Below, in pieces: positions 51,431 through 63,086 of a stretch of 64,000 nucleotides of DNA (position 1 is the first letter of the stretch; every line of letters starts with the position of its first letter). This DNA comes from Ypsolopha sequella. Its lineage: Eukaryota; Arthropoda; Insecta; Lepidoptera; Ypsolophidae. The stretch is from contig OW203992.1 of the NCBI GenBank assembly GCA_934047225.1, positions 4,267,501 to 4,331,500 of the forward strand, given 5' to 3'. The position numbers and the translations under genes are program-made. Under the pieces are notes generated by a model that saw only the letters and a program-made list of their open reading frames with translations, had not been told where the DNA came from and did no database searches.

Positions 51431-51914
51431 AAAATTTAAAGGGAGCATTTCTTATATTCCATAGTTTTTATTTGATGAGGCTTAGTCGCTCCACGTTACA
51501 CCGCACGACATATATCATACTGTAAACAAAAGTCAAACGACTGATTTTGCGAGGGAAAAATAATGCCAGAATAGCCGTCCTGGCTCTTTACAGATTTATT
51601 TACTAGTCAAGAACTTGTCTCTAAGTTGACTCTTGAAATAAAGCTACATTTATTTCGTCCTTTCTTTTCCTCTTCCAGGCTTTTATTTCCAAGTGGACAT
51701 GCGGAAATTAGTGTCCGCACTCTTTTAGCAGACTGAAATAAACCTTTAAGCTGGAAAGTTGGAAGGAGCTGCAAAATAACGACGTGAAAATCTTTTACGT
51801 CCGCGCATGGTCTTCTGTCCGTTGCCTTATATTTTACGAAGCGACAATTTTTCAAGGAAATCTTGGAAAGACGTCGCTTTAATATTTCTCAACATTAAAC
51901 ATATTTTTGTGTAC

Positions 51915-53033
51915 AAATCAAAATTCAAAATTCAAAAAGTTCATTTTGCAAAGTAGGTATATATAATACACGTTTCACAAGTCAAATTTTAATCTTATAA
52001 AAATATATGTAATAAAATAATAAATGTACATGAACTACTTAGATTAAATGTTTATTTAATTTATGTAGCAACATATTGAATACCTATGTAACAAGCTGCG
52101 AGGCATTCTATCAAAATTGTGTATAATTAAATACAAATTACCTTATAATATATTAAGAATAATGTATCTATCACTTGCTGACTCAATTATAAGCTATGGT
52201 ATTAGTAGTTATGGTCGTACTTATAAAAGCTATATCGACAACATCTATAGACTACAACTTAGATTATTAAAAGTCATTGTGCCTAACAATATTAAAAACA
52301 AATACAATGGCGACGAAAAAGGCTTATTTGACTTCTGTAAAATTATTAATATCTATAGTAAAATAAAAATGGCTATTATTTGTGAAGAATATGATAATGA
52401 AGATAAACTTATTAAGAAAACTAGGCCTAAGAACTTACGAAACCTAACTTACCTACCTACTTATAAACTACCTAACTATAATAATATATATGGTATGAGA
52501 ACATGGGAGTACATGCTTCCTTTAATACTAAATGAAATACCTACCCATACATTAGATAGACTAAAAAACTTAAATAATAATAAAAAGCGAAAAAGTGCCA
52601 TAAAGCTTTATTTTCTTCAACATCAGCAGCCTGTGGCTGCGTGATGTTATTTAACATAATATAAGTTAGAATTAGTTTAGCATAAAGTTTGCGATCTCGC
52701 CATACCGCGCATAAACCATGTGGTTTTAGTCGGATGGCTTTAAACTCTTAAATATGTAAATAAATTTAACTATGAATAAATAAACTAAAAAAAAAAAAAT
52801 ATATATACGATTAAAATTATAGGTAAAATATTATTATACAAGGTGAAATCCAATCAACCGCCTGAACCCATACCGGAGACCCGGCCAGGGACCACGAACA
52901 AGGTTCAATGATCACCAACCGAGCCCCCAGCACGAATCCAGGCGGCTGACCAAATCCCGTCCTATATACTACATACAAATAGGTTACATATATAAATACA
53001 TGCCTACCTCCGTCCATTCGATTAGTCACAATG
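51915..53033 (-). repeat. R1 non-LTR tail family, copy interrupted by another LINE fragment
   Basis: 51915-52076 and 52797-53033 together form an inverted R1 copy (matching 24582-25068). The element between them, 52077-52796, is a separate 5'-truncated retrotransposon inserted at CAACATA/TATATACG. Confidence 0.75.
52075..52796 (+). mobile_element. 5'-truncated LINE (Jockey/CR1-like reverse transcriptase C-terminus)
   Basis: Open from the junction at about 52075 to 52644. Reads RGILSKLCIIKYKLPYNILR, IMYLSLADSIISYGISSYGR and YRLQLRLLKVIVPNNIKNKY, the thumb region of Jockey/CR1-like reverse transcriptases in Lepidoptera. It is followed by 3' UTR and an A tract at about 52787-52799. The upstream polymerase core is missing because of 5' truncation at insertion. 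The frame is intact through the stop. Confidence 0.75.
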
Positions 53034-53091
53034 AGATTAAAGTTCGACGAAATATTACTTTTAAAAGTAATATTTCGTCGAACTTTAATCT
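53034..53091. repeat. Perfect 29-bp palindrome without loop
   Basis: 53034-53062 and 53063-53091 are exact reverse complements (centre ATTACTTTTAAAAGTAAT), directly abutting the end of the R1 copy. Confidence 0.9.
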
Positions 53092-53599
53092 TATTATATT
53101 ATTATCAGGCTATTAATATAGCGTAAATAATAAATCGGGAATACAGCTATACGTTCCGGAAATTGAATTTAGGGGCTAAATTAATTTAAGTGTGAGAGGG
53201 TTATGTTATATTATTAACGGTTATCCATGATTTTCAGTGGATAAATTTTAGTTAATTCAATATGGTTAGTAAAATAACAGACTTTCGCTTTTCAACACGT
53301 ATTAATTAAAAAAAAGCTCTGATATAAAAGTTATTTTTTAATATATTATATGGCATATTTTTTTTTAATCTGAATCTTTAAATAACTGATCCGAGAAAAC
53401 ACTAAAAATATAATCTATACTCTTTAATTAGAAAAGATAAAAGAATGCCTTCATTAAGGCGATACCTTCTCGAATTCAAATTTTAGTCGCAACATTTTCG
53501 ATGCACATATGAGTCAGTAAGCATCAGACAGTTTTTTACCAAACTAGTACGGCGAATGGCTTTTGCCCTTATTTTTGAATCCCGAGACATGTATATAAT

Positions 53600-53912
53600 A
53601 GTAGTTTATGCTACAAGTACGCTCGTGTTTTAAACGTAACCGAGTAATTTATTGCTCTTACACCCGCGTATCATACTACGTTTTTCAATGCATAGTGTGA
53701 GAAAATAAAACAAATATAATCTTGTGAACTTTAAATTATGATTGGCTCAAAAGGACTGTATCCAGAGCCGTTAAACAGTGGAAAAAAAAGTATAACATTA
53801 ATGGTACACAGGAAAGGCTGCAGGTTAGCCAACCATTGTAAATAAATTAAAAATAATAATAATAAGAAAGCCCTAGGGCAAAATAATCGACTTTCTGTTC
53901 GGTTTTGATGCA
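53600..53912. repeat. Dispersed repeat H, copy 1 (left part; hosts the DIRS insertion)
   Basis: AGTAGTTTATGCTACAAG, AACGTAACCGAGTAATTTAT, TCAAAAGGACTGTATCCAGA, GGTTAGCCAACCATTGTAAA and ATAATCGACTTTCTGTTCGG match 63146-63544 closely. The repeat resumes after the DIRS element at 61263 (TAAAAAGTGGGCCTTTACGA). Confidence 0.85.
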
Positions 53913-53928
53913 CAATTATGTTTCGTGT

Positions 53929-54090
53929 GTTGGTCCAAGACGTCTTCATATTACTTTTAACTTGTAGTAGACGCATCGTCTCGCCGTTTAACCACGTACT
54001 TCGAAGATCTCTCAAAAAACAAATGTTTTTTCTGCGTTTCGGAACGTAGTCCTTTTCTGCCGGGAACGGAACGTCACCACCGCTGTCATT
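53929..54090 (+). repeat. DIRS left inverted terminal repeat
   Basis: TGTTGGTCCAAGACGTCTTC through CACCACCGCTGTCATT. Reverse complement of 61052-61214 with near identity. The extreme outer end (TTATGTTTCGTG) differs from the right end, as in DIRS-1. Confidence 0.9.
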
Positions 54091-54662
54091 AACGTTTTCG
54101 TGCGCGCCAAAAATCACGTAATAAAACTGCTTTATAAGAATATCGCCTCATCCTATTAACAATGTCGGAAGTACAAAATCGTAATTTTAGAGGAGAGGTA
54201 TTTTAAGTTTGTATTTTGTATAAAATCAGACATGTCAGCGTTAGAAACTTGAAAATTTGAGCATAGGTTCTTTGGATCTAAAAGTTTATCTCCGTTAATA
54301 TAAATGTCCATTATTTTGCGTAAAACCACGCGAAAAATCACTTATGACATTGTTAACTGAATAATGGGAGATTATTTTGTCGGTAGTGTCACATACAACA
54401 TTTTTAATGGGAAGATAAGTATAATTTTATGTCGAATATGACACTTCAGAATATTTTAAATGGACAACTAAAAAATACGTTTATGTCGGAAGTTTTTATA
54501 TAAAAGGCGAAAATTTGTTTTGGCTTTTTTTATTAAGTTTAGATAGTAAAGAAGGCATCTTAAAATTTAAAAAGTAACTACAAACAATAAAAATTAAAAT
54601 TTCAACTCGTGACACAATAATAAATCAAAATTTTTTGGTTAAAGATTAACGATGATGGGTAC

Positions 54663-56596
54663 TTATTGCCGTCTGGTCGAGGCTTTATTTTGGTAATTTT
54701 CGCTGTCAAACCATTCATTGTATAAACGAAACATCTGCCGAGAACTTTTTATGTCATTTAGGTACAGCTTCTTTGAATTTTTGCGTATATAGTATGACTC
54801 CACTCGATCTAACGTGTTCACGTGATCACAGACACTTTTGATCATGTCTTCGTCTATCACTCGAGGCTTATGATGATATCGACCACGTCTATCCGGTTCA
54901 ACTGTAGCTTCACCATCGTATTTCTTCCACGCCGTAGTAACAATCCTCTCCCCCGATGAAATTGTATTTAAAAACATAGTCTTACACACCTTTTGTTTTT
55001 GTTTTTCCTCAGTAGGTAGAGAGTAGATGAAGGTGTTTTGGCGATCATGTTTAATAGTGTCAGTGGTAGAACGACGTTTAGGAATCTTCTCCGTATACTT
55101 GATAACAAACTCCCATTGACGATTACGATCTGCGAGACACCAAAATTTATTAAAAATGTGTAAACGCTGTTCGTGGGTAAAAAAAGTTCTACATTTGAGA
55201 CGACAGTTTGTTTTGCAAGGCTCTTTCACTTTTTTCTTCAATTATTTTCCCGTTTTTGTTTGTAAAGCTCTTCCCTTCATTTTCTTTTTTGCTTTCTTTG
55301 CACTACTTCCCAATTTTCTTTATGCACTAACCTTTTTTTACCCTTATCTATCTTATAAGTCTTTTTTTTTGTTTGTTTTATGGATATTGGTGTAGTTGTA
55401 TTTGATACAGATAACGAAGATGGCGGAGGGAGATTTCCATTAAGGTCCTCATTACGTAATACCGTCAACTATTCGACACAAAAAGAGGTTAATGGATTAT
55501 TGCAATCGTCGTCATGAGTTAGAACAGGTGAGGGCAAGGGAGTTTTATTAAATACGTTGCAAGTATTTAATGCAATGTTTTCGTTACAGTTATTAATCAC
55601 AGATTCGTCACTGCGTTCATTTGTCGTAATTCATGGAATCCAGGAACAGTAAGCTCGTAAATTTATTTTTCACTACCCAAAGTTTCTAAATGATGCCGCT
55701 CATTATTATTATCTAAGTTAGATTTTTTCGAGTCATTTTCTTTGTCGACTTCTCCAAACAAATCTTCCAGCTGAATAAATTCTTCAAATTCTTCTTGAAT
55801 TGGTAACGTATCATTTTCTGAAACATGCAATTATTATATCGACATGATGCATTCATGGCAAGATAAGCAACGAGGATCTATCCATCAGGATTCATACATT
55901 ATTCATACTGATATAGTCATAGTTAGCTACCTGTAGTGGGATTGCCAAGTCCCGGCACCAATGTAATCAACTTTCAATCAAAAAACGTGAGGGAACCCTC
56001 GGCTCAGAATTTGGATAACTAAGCTGAATATGTTTATTAATTATTTGACATTAAGTGTCGGATGTTAAATGTTCACTCGACATGTAATTTGTTAGTATGA
56101 GCACCTAGTAAAGTAGCACATCCAACAAAAACTATTATGAATATGCCATGAAGACTGTAGGTTGTGACACTTCCAACAAAATTGTTTTTTCATAATTCAA
56201 ATAATATTGTCGGTTATGTCACTTCCAACAAAAACATAACTTCATACACCAGCAATAATGTCGGTTGTGGTACTTCTGACAAAATTTAATCATTGATTCC
56301 AACTAATAATGTCAGTTGTGTCACATCCTACAGTTTTAAGTGGAAATTTTAAATTTAATGAAAAACCCAACTTTTAAGCATTAAAAGCGTTTTAAAATTA
56401 TTTTAAAATTGTCACCAAAAATAATACAAATTATTAAAGTAAAATAAACAATCTGATTCTTACCTGTTTGTAAATGACAGTTATTGTTTGAAGTATCGAC
56501 ACAGTCTTTTCTTTGTTTCGGTGAAATAAATCCTTCATCCGGTTGGAAAACTAACTTTAACATGCGCTTCGCCCTTGAGGATTTTAAATTCGACAT
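54663..56596 (-). pseudogene. Cys-rich TE protein (putative transposase N-terminal half) of the nested transposon
   Basis: Exon 1 (56596-56464) reads MSNLKSSRAKRMLKLVFQPD and ends at a GTAAGA donor. Exon 2 starts at 55817 after TGTTTCAG and reads NDTLPIQEEFEEFIQLEDLF in the matching phase. It is then broken by stops and frameshifts before the last intact ORF (55241-54663). That ORF contains CKTNCRLKCRTFFTHEQRLH, RQWEFVIKY, KVCKTMFLNTISSGERIV and DHVNTLDRVESYYIR. I associate this pattern with widespread uncharacterised insect TE proteins whose C-terminal half carries a DDE-like domain; that half is absent here. Confidence 0.65.
56140..56336. repeat. Subterminal repeat array of the nested transposon
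   Basis: Four spaced units (about 56157, 56210, 56262, 56312) of GTYRGTTRTGNYACWTCC-AACA type, period about 50 bp. Likely transposase-binding sites. Confidence 0.7.
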
Positions 56597-56981
56597 AACT
56601 AAGACACTATTAGGCTAGTTCACAAAAGAATTATGATAATGAAGCAACAAGTGCACTCTCCCCGGCAACATCGTCGAAACTGGTAGAACCGCGCGCTCAT
56701 TTACGCCCCCCTTCCCCGCAACAATGTCGCAAGCGAAGATCCGACATTGTTGCATGGATGTAACTCACAGATCCGACTTTTTCATTCTGGTAACTCCGTA
56801 AATAACATTAAAATCTTGGTTTTTTATGAACTGGCTGCATAAATACCAATGTTTTAGAACTGAAAATGTCGAAACATAAAATTTGTGAAAAATGCATATC
56901 CGACATTCTTAATAGGATGAGGCGATATAAAGGTATAAATACCTGTTTCTTCCATATTTTGGTTCATAATTAACATAAAAA

Positions 56982-58077
56982 ATGGGAAAAAGGAAACGCG
57001 ACGACATGGACAAGAACAGTGTGGAATACGAAGTTTATCGGCAACTGAAACGATTGAAAAGATGAAGGAAAGAAAACGCTAGACGTGATAGAAAACCCTG
57101 TACAGGAAGAAATGGAAGGTAAGTGCAACCTAAATCCGTAACAAACTATCAGTTTTAGCGTAGAGAAACTGTCTACTTTCCAGCGGTTTTGAGGTTAGGA
57201 AAATGGTTAAACTAATTATCTTGAGGATATACTCGTGTGGTGGTGGTATAAACCACTCGTGAGGTGTATCCCTTGACAAGTATTCGGTACAACATGTTTG
57301 AGAATATACTCATGCTCTATTAAAGACATACCTTGTATGGCATTGTACTATAGTCATGTGGTTTATTTCGAACATAATTATCTATATGTGAATATACTCT
57401 GTGAGGTGTATTTCTTAAAGCTACTTACAGTTACATCATATGTTCAACTGTCACTCGAAATTTTCCAGAATTGCCAACTGACAATCCTCAACCGCAGGAT
57501 CCAGAAACAACAACAAAACCCCGAGATAAAGGCTGCTATATCTGATCCGGTTTATAAAAGGGACAGAGTTCTGGTGGCCCAACAAAATATATTGGGCCAA
57601 GCCACGGCATGCATAGGAGTGACCTTAAATTCCATGTTGAAAGGTAAAGTCGCAAATCTAGAGGTAACAAAAACCATCAGCAACGCAGAACGCATTTTGT
57701 GTGACTTATTCCACACATAGAGCTGTGCTAGGAGGTCACTTATACAATTTGCCTTAAATAAAGACACAAAAGACATTGTGTTGCAGACAAAAATTGAAAG
57801 ACAACTATTTGGAGACAACCTCAATGAGGCCTTAAAGGCAGGAAAAGCCATTAATAAAACTGGTTCAGAAATAAGATATGCAAAACCTCAGCCGCACAAA
57901 AATGCAAATGGTAGCCAGAATCCTTCTTTAAACTACCGGGGCCCGCCTCGGAAGCAGCAGCGACGTCCACCAGGCCCGAGCGCGGGCAGAACAGCCCATG
58001 TCAAGCAAATCAACAGACCTGCACCACAGCGCCCACCAGTGCAGAGCGCGGCTCCATCATACAAGAACAGGAGATAG
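56982..58077 (+). pseudogene. DIRS gag-like gene, broken
   Basis: Starts MGKRKRDDMDKNSVEYEVYR and QLKRLKR, a basic N-terminus as in DIRS gag, and then meets an in-frame TGA. A GTAAGT at 57119 and TTTTCCAG ending at 57468 could mark an intron or simply unconstrained sequence. From 57469 the frame reads PEIKAAISDPVYKRDRVLVA and is interrupted by TAG at 57718. It resumes as RRSLIQFALNKDTKDIV, KIERQLFGDNLNEALKAGKA and a Pro/Arg/Gln-rich C-terminus. The KIERqLFGdnLnEalKAgKA block is typical of DIRS gag C-termini. Confidence 0.7.
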
Positions 58078-58148
58078 AGGTACATTATGCAGGGAGACTC
58101 CCTTCTTTTTATGATAAGTGGTGCTCCATTACAAAAGATAAAACTGTT

Positions 58149-59802
58149 TTGTCTTGGGTTAAGGGATATACAATACCAGTATCTGGTATAATTTCTCAAA
58201 CCTATGAACCACAAAACCGTAAGGCCTCAAATATGGAAGTTAAGGAGATTCAAAACGCAATATCTCATCTTTTAACTATTGGTGCAGTAATTGAATGCCA
58301 ACGACATAAATATCAGTTCTTATCCCCCCATCTTTCTTACTCCCAAACCGAATGGAGATTTCAGATTTATACTCAACTTAAAAACTTTTAACAAATATGT
58401 TGAAATGTCACATTTTAAGCTTGAAGATATAAGAACTGCTACAAAACTAATATCGCATAACTATTACATGGCTAAGATTGATTTGAAAGATGCATATTTT
58501 TCTATAAAAATAAACAGTTCTTCCAGACGTTTTTTAAGGTTCAAATGGCAAGACAAACTATATGAATTTACAGTACTACCATTTGGGTTAAACACAGCAC
58601 CTTATGTGTTCACAAAAATTATGCAACCGGTAATAGAATACCTCCGGTCTAGGGGAATAGTGTGCACTATGTACCTGGACGACGGACTGTTGGTATCTAA
58701 ATCATATTCTGACTTACAAAAAATCATAAATATAACAGTTGACCTATTAGTATCACTAGGTTTCATCATGAACTACGAGAAAAGTGTTTTAACACCTCAA
58801 AAGTGTCAATTCTTAGGATTTGTCCTAAATTCATTTGCACACTTTCTGGGCCTTCTCACATCAGCATGTCCAGCCATCAAATATGGCTGGCTCTATACTA
58901 AACAATTTGAAAGGGTTAAATATCTTAGTCTAATTAATAATAACAATTACAACAAAATAATGAACTTACCAAAGTCCCTTAAACCAGATTTTGACTGGTG
59001 GTTAGAACACATTGATTGTTCCCCTAACAACATTCGTCCAGATTCCTACACCAAAGAAATATACTCAGATGCCTCCTTGACCGGCTGGGGAGCTGCTTGC
59101 AACCTTGATTCTGCCGGTGGGCATTGGTCCCTAGCAGAAGCTAAGAAACACATTGACTATCTGGAACTTCTTGCAGCCTTCATGGCACTAAAAACTTATG
59201 CAACAAACAGTCCAAATTGTCAAATTCTCCTTCGTATTGACAACACCACTGCAATATCATATGTTAACCGCATGGGTGGGGTCCAATATCCTCATCTGAA
59301 TGAAATAACCCGAACAATATGGCAGTGGTGTGAGAATAGAAATATATATATATTTGCCTCATATATTCAATCTAAAGATAACTTTGTTGCAGATAAAGAA
59401 TCGAGAAAGGCCCACTCAAACATAGAATTTGAATTAGCTGACTATGCATTTACACAAATAGAGTCATCCCTAGGAAAACCAGAAATAGACCTCTTTGCAA
59501 CCAGATTAAACAAAAAGTGTAAAAAAAATTGTTTTTTGGAAGAGAGACCCTGATGCCATTTCAATAGATGCATTTACAATATCATGGAAAGAATATTTCT
59601 TCTATGCCTTTCCCCCATTTTCATTATTACTCAAAACTATAAATAAGATAAAAAATGAAAATGCTAAAGGCATCTTAGTTGCTCCTTACTGGCCAACACA
59701 ACCATGGTACCCTATGTTTGTTAATCTTAATCTTATGCGGCAAGCCTTAGAAAATCGTGGTACCCCAGAAGTATCAGTTGACGTCATGATGGCATCAGTT
59801 TC
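58149..59802 (+). pseudogene. DIRS reverse transcriptase / RNase H / methylase-like ORF, frameshifted
   Basis: The longest open piece, 58291-59553 (420 codons), has RT motifs PKPNGDFRFILNLKTFN, KIDLKDAYFSIKI, LPFGLNTAPYVFTK and the catalytic box MYLDDGLLV. RNase H motifs follow: YSDASLTGWGAA, LELLAAFMAL, RIDNTTAISYVN, NFVADKESR. The N-terminal part lies in another frame (58149-58325, GYTIPVSG and GAVIECQ), separated by an extra C in a C6 run near 58327. The methylase-like end (IDLFATRLNKKC, later ISWKEYFFYAFPPFSLLL, WPTQPWYPMF) is split by a second frameshift in an A run near 59520. Confidence 0.9.
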
Positions 59803-60699
59803 AAATAACACTTTTATACAATATAATACCTATTTTAAACAATGGTGGGAACAATGCAAATACAATAATATTAATCCCTGTTAGCCGAGCCCGCAAATGT
59901 AATAACCTTTTTAACTATACTTTTCAACAAGGGTTCAAAGTATGGCAGCCTTAATTCATGCCGTTCTGCCTTATCATTGCTCTTAGGACCACATATTGGG
60001 TCTCATGAGCTAGTGAAACGTTTTCTAAAGGGTGTAGCCAAGTTACGACCAAATACTCCTAGATATAATATTACATGGGATCCTAATACTGTATTAAATT
60101 ATTTAAGCGAGGTATATCCCAATGTAGAAATACCACTAAAAATGTTATCAAAAAAGTTAGTGACACTACTAGCACTAATAACAGCACACAGAGTACAAAC
60201 TCTTAGCCTTATAAAACTTGAAAATATCATTCATCAGAATAATAAAATTATTGTAAAAATTACAGATCCTGTAAAAACATCTAGAGAGGGTACACTCCAG
60301 CCTGTGCTAATGATTCCTTTCTTCTCAAACAAGCCAGAAATTTGTCCAGCTCAAGCACTTTTAGATTATATAAAAGTGACAAAGACAATTAGAGCAACAA
60401 ATAAAGGTAAATTGTTTATAAGTTTTAAAAAACCTTACTCCGCAGTGGGTTCGGAGACCATCAGTCGATGGATTAAAGAAACCATGTCTGAAAGTGGCAT
60501 TGACACAGCTATATTTACATCACACAGCACCAGACATGCGTCTTCATCAAAGGCTAACTCAAGCGGATTAAATATAGACTTAATAAGAAAAACCGCAGGA
60601 TGGAGTGAATCCTCTTCTGTGTTTGCCCGTTACTACAACAGACCTGTTGTAGAATCACCAGAATTATTTGCAAGAACAATTCTATGTAATAATGACTGA
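59803..60699 (+). pseudogene. DIRS tyrosine recombinase, N-terminally frameshifted
   Basis: The catalytic region is open (about 59900-60699). It shows the Arg-His-x-x-Arg-Tyr set: TAHRVQTLSL (first Arg), TSHSTRHASSSKAN (His-x-x-Arg) and GWSESSSVFARYYNRPV (nucleophilic Tyr). The N-terminal SAM-like part (FIQYNTYFKQWWEQCKYNN) is in another frame, with stops near 59880. The enzyme would integrate the circular cDNA by strand exchange. It lies immediately upstream of the internal complementary region. Confidence 0.88.
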
Positions 60700-60842
60700 T
60701 TAATGGCAAAGCAATTGATTTAAAAAACTTATTATAATTACTATATTGCCAAAAAGACTATTGTAATTCTTAAAATAAATGCATAAAATGTACACAGTTT
60801 GCAATTTATTAATAGTTAATATTTCACAGCTCTTTGAACATC

Positions 60843-60962
60843 CTACAAGTTAAAAGTAATATGAAGACGTCTTGGACCAACACACGAAACATAATTATAA
60901 ATCAAACGAACTTACCTGTGAAGTTCGATGTTAATTATGTGAGGGTGTTGGTCCAAGACGTC
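60843..60962 (+). repeat. DIRS internal complementary region
   Basis: The first half (GACGTCTTGGACCAACACAC...CATAATTA) is the complement of the left outer end. The second half (TAAATCAAACGAACTTACCT...GTCCAAGACGTC) is the complement of the right outer end. They meet at CATAA-TTA-TAAATC, the complement of the predicted circle junction GATTTA-TAA-TTATG. Confidence 0.9.
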
Positions 60963-61051
60963 CAAACTCCCACCCAATAAAACCCTTTTGTTTGTTTACA
61001 AACACCCTAAGTTTCAGGCCGTGAAATATCGTTATATTTTTCTTCAAACTA

Positions 61052-61214
61052 AATGACAGCGGTGGTGACGTTCCGTTCCCGGCAGAAAAGGACTACGTTC
61101 CGAAACGCAGAAAAAACATTTGTTTTTTGAGAGATCTTCGAAGTACGTGGTTAAACGGCGAGACGATGCGTCTACTACAAGTTAAAAGTAATATGAAGAC
61201 GTCTTGGACCAACA
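61052..61214 (-). repeat. DIRS right inverted terminal repeat
   Basis: AATGACAGCGGTGGTGACGT through GACGTCTTGGACCAACA, the reverse complement of 53929-54090. The unique right end runs on to GTTCGTTTGATTTA at 61262. Confidence 0.9.
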
Positions 61215-61265
61215 CCCTCACATAATTAACATCGAACTTCACAGGTAAGTTCGTTTGATTTATAA

Positions 61266-63085
61266 AAAGTGGGCCTTTACGAGCATTGAAAAATTTACTA
61301 TAACATGTTAGTATATCACTAGCGATAGTTCTTTTACTTTGTAATACTTGATAAGTTTATTATGTAATTTTATGAGATAAATTCTCAAATTATCTCCTTC
61401 GCATTCTCTTGATCAGCTCAGTATGACAACTTCATAGCCAATAAACATCTGTCAGCCCCAAAGATTCCAAAATTGCAACTCACTTTGTCAATCCTCATTG
61501 TCTACCTACTACCTAGTTTTGGTTAAGCATCCACATACTCGTATGTAAGTAAACAGTACACTGAGGACGTATGTGTATACATATATCTATATAATATGTA
61601 TATAAAGACAACACGCACCTACAAGTTGACACAACCTTCCACCCCCTCGCCCCTAGTACGAGCCAACAAACGGCACTGATTGCTTCGTATGTCAACAATG
61701 GCTGCGACGATCACTGCGCTGCGAGTGGTAGAACAGAAGTATAGTACAGTGGAGATGGAGACCACATCAAGCTATACACTTGCAGTACGACATTAGCCCC
61801 TACAGAGAAGACTATAAGAAAGGTCCACTGTACAACAACGATTGTTCTGCGTTCAGAATTCAAAATTATCATTTAATTTCAATAATCAATTTAATATGGT
61901 AATTTGTTTGTATCCCAACAAACACCTTTTGTTTAGAAACTAGTTACGACTGGAATTGCCATTTTCTTTTTTGACCAATATTTGCAATTCGGAAACCGTT
62001 TTGTGGATTAGCTTTCCCTAACTGTTTTTGACAGATGCTAAAATAAGCGTCATAGTCTTTATTATATGAAGAAAAAAGTCTTTCATTTGACCTTCAGTAA
62101 CGTTATCATCACAGATTTAAGGCATATTAATTTTTCTTCAACACATCTTAAAGTTTGACAAAAGTCTGACCATTCAACCTAACATGATGACGCGTGACGT
62201 CACTTCCTATGAATACTAAAACACTATCAAACACGTTTAAAAGCACAAAAAATAGTATTATTAAAATTACATATCTAAACTGATCTATTCATTCTAAAAT
62301 GCAGACTAAAATAACACACTGCTGCTTACATTAATTTTTTTTTTGTATGACTTGTTTGAGTAAAATGATTATGTACTGATTAAAATATCCAAACCTTTTA
62401 TAAAAAAATAAATTGCATTAAAATCAAATCAGCGTTTATCTGTTCAGTTTTTGGTAAATTAATTGGGTGTTACTTTGGGGTTAATCATGATTCCTCAAAA
62501 ATCTGCCAATGAAGGCGTACAAATATTTAGTACCAATTGCATGCATCGTTGTCATATTAAACAGCTTAATTGTACAATTCCTTAATTTTTACAATGTCCA
62601 AAATAATAATGAAAAATGTCAAGAAAGAAGTTACAAAGAACTTATTTCGTTGAACATGGATATAAATGTCTACCATTTAAAATTTTCCTCATAGGCAAAA
62701 AACTCCTTTACATGGTAGAAACAGTGGCTCAGTAACCAGTTGTGTATTTTACGCTTAATTTCATTCTGCGTTATGTTTTTAAAATCATCAGGAAGGGCGT
62801 TAAATACTTTGACAGCAAAAGAAAATTGCATATTTATTGTTATCAGTATGTGTATTAGTATGTAGTGTTAAGAAAGGAGAAGCGGAAAAACTCTCTTACC
62901 TCCTCTATACTCAGAACAGTGTAGTGTTCATTCTAATGACCTGCCTCCCCGTGGTCCCGAGTTCAGACCACTTCATTATAATATTACATTACCTCTCCAA
63001 TACACTTTTTTGTCTTCTTTTATTACACTAATTACTCAAATTACTCACGCATTTTATGCGAAGGTGGTGTTTGTTTTGTACCAAA
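61266..63085. other. No gene recognised
   Basis: Begins with the remainder of repeat H (GTGGGCCTTTACGAGCATTG). A moderately GC-rich patch at 61600-61790 might be regulatory or carry an upstream exon of the minus-strand gene, but I found no convincing Met-donor combination. The rest is AT-rich. Confidence 0.35.
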
Positions 63086-63086
63086 A

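Larger units (their letters stand above)
54140..56928 (-). mobile_element. DNA transposon nested in the DIRS element, internally decayed
   Basis: Terminal inverted repeats of 30 bp: ATATCGCCTCATCCTATTAA at 54140 and TTAATAGGATGAGGCGATAT ending at 56928, with about one mismatch over 30 bp. Subterminal motifs of the form GTCGGTTGTGTCACTTCCAAC recur about every 50 bp on the right side (56150-56335) and at least twice on the left (54378-54450). It encodes one spliced minus-strand gene. Superfamily and target duplication are not resolved. Confidence 0.82.
53913..61265 (+). mobile_element. DIRS-type tyrosine-recombinase retrotransposon (with nested DNA transposon)
   Basis: Contains gag, RT/RNase H/methylase-like and tyrosine-recombinase regions in DIRS order. 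Inverted terminal repeats are at 53929-54090 and 61052-61214. An internal complementary region at 60843-60962 joins complements of the two outer ends. There is no target duplication. Excluding the nested element (54140-56928) it is about 4.5 kb. Stops and frameshifts in every gene indicate that it is dead. DIRS elements are thought to replicate through a circular intermediate and to integrate by recombinase rather than integrase; the junctions here fit that. Confidence 0.92.

Noticed and set aside
53731..54117. 128-codon minus-strand ORF resembling one at 63405-63620
   Set aside because: It spans the junction of repeat H and the DIRS terminal repeat; the similarity is due to repeat H. Not a gene.
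61513..61698. Possible first exon of the RPUSD2-like gene with a Met start
   Set aside because: No convincing donor in the required phase and no similarity to known N-termini; kept only as an open possibility.
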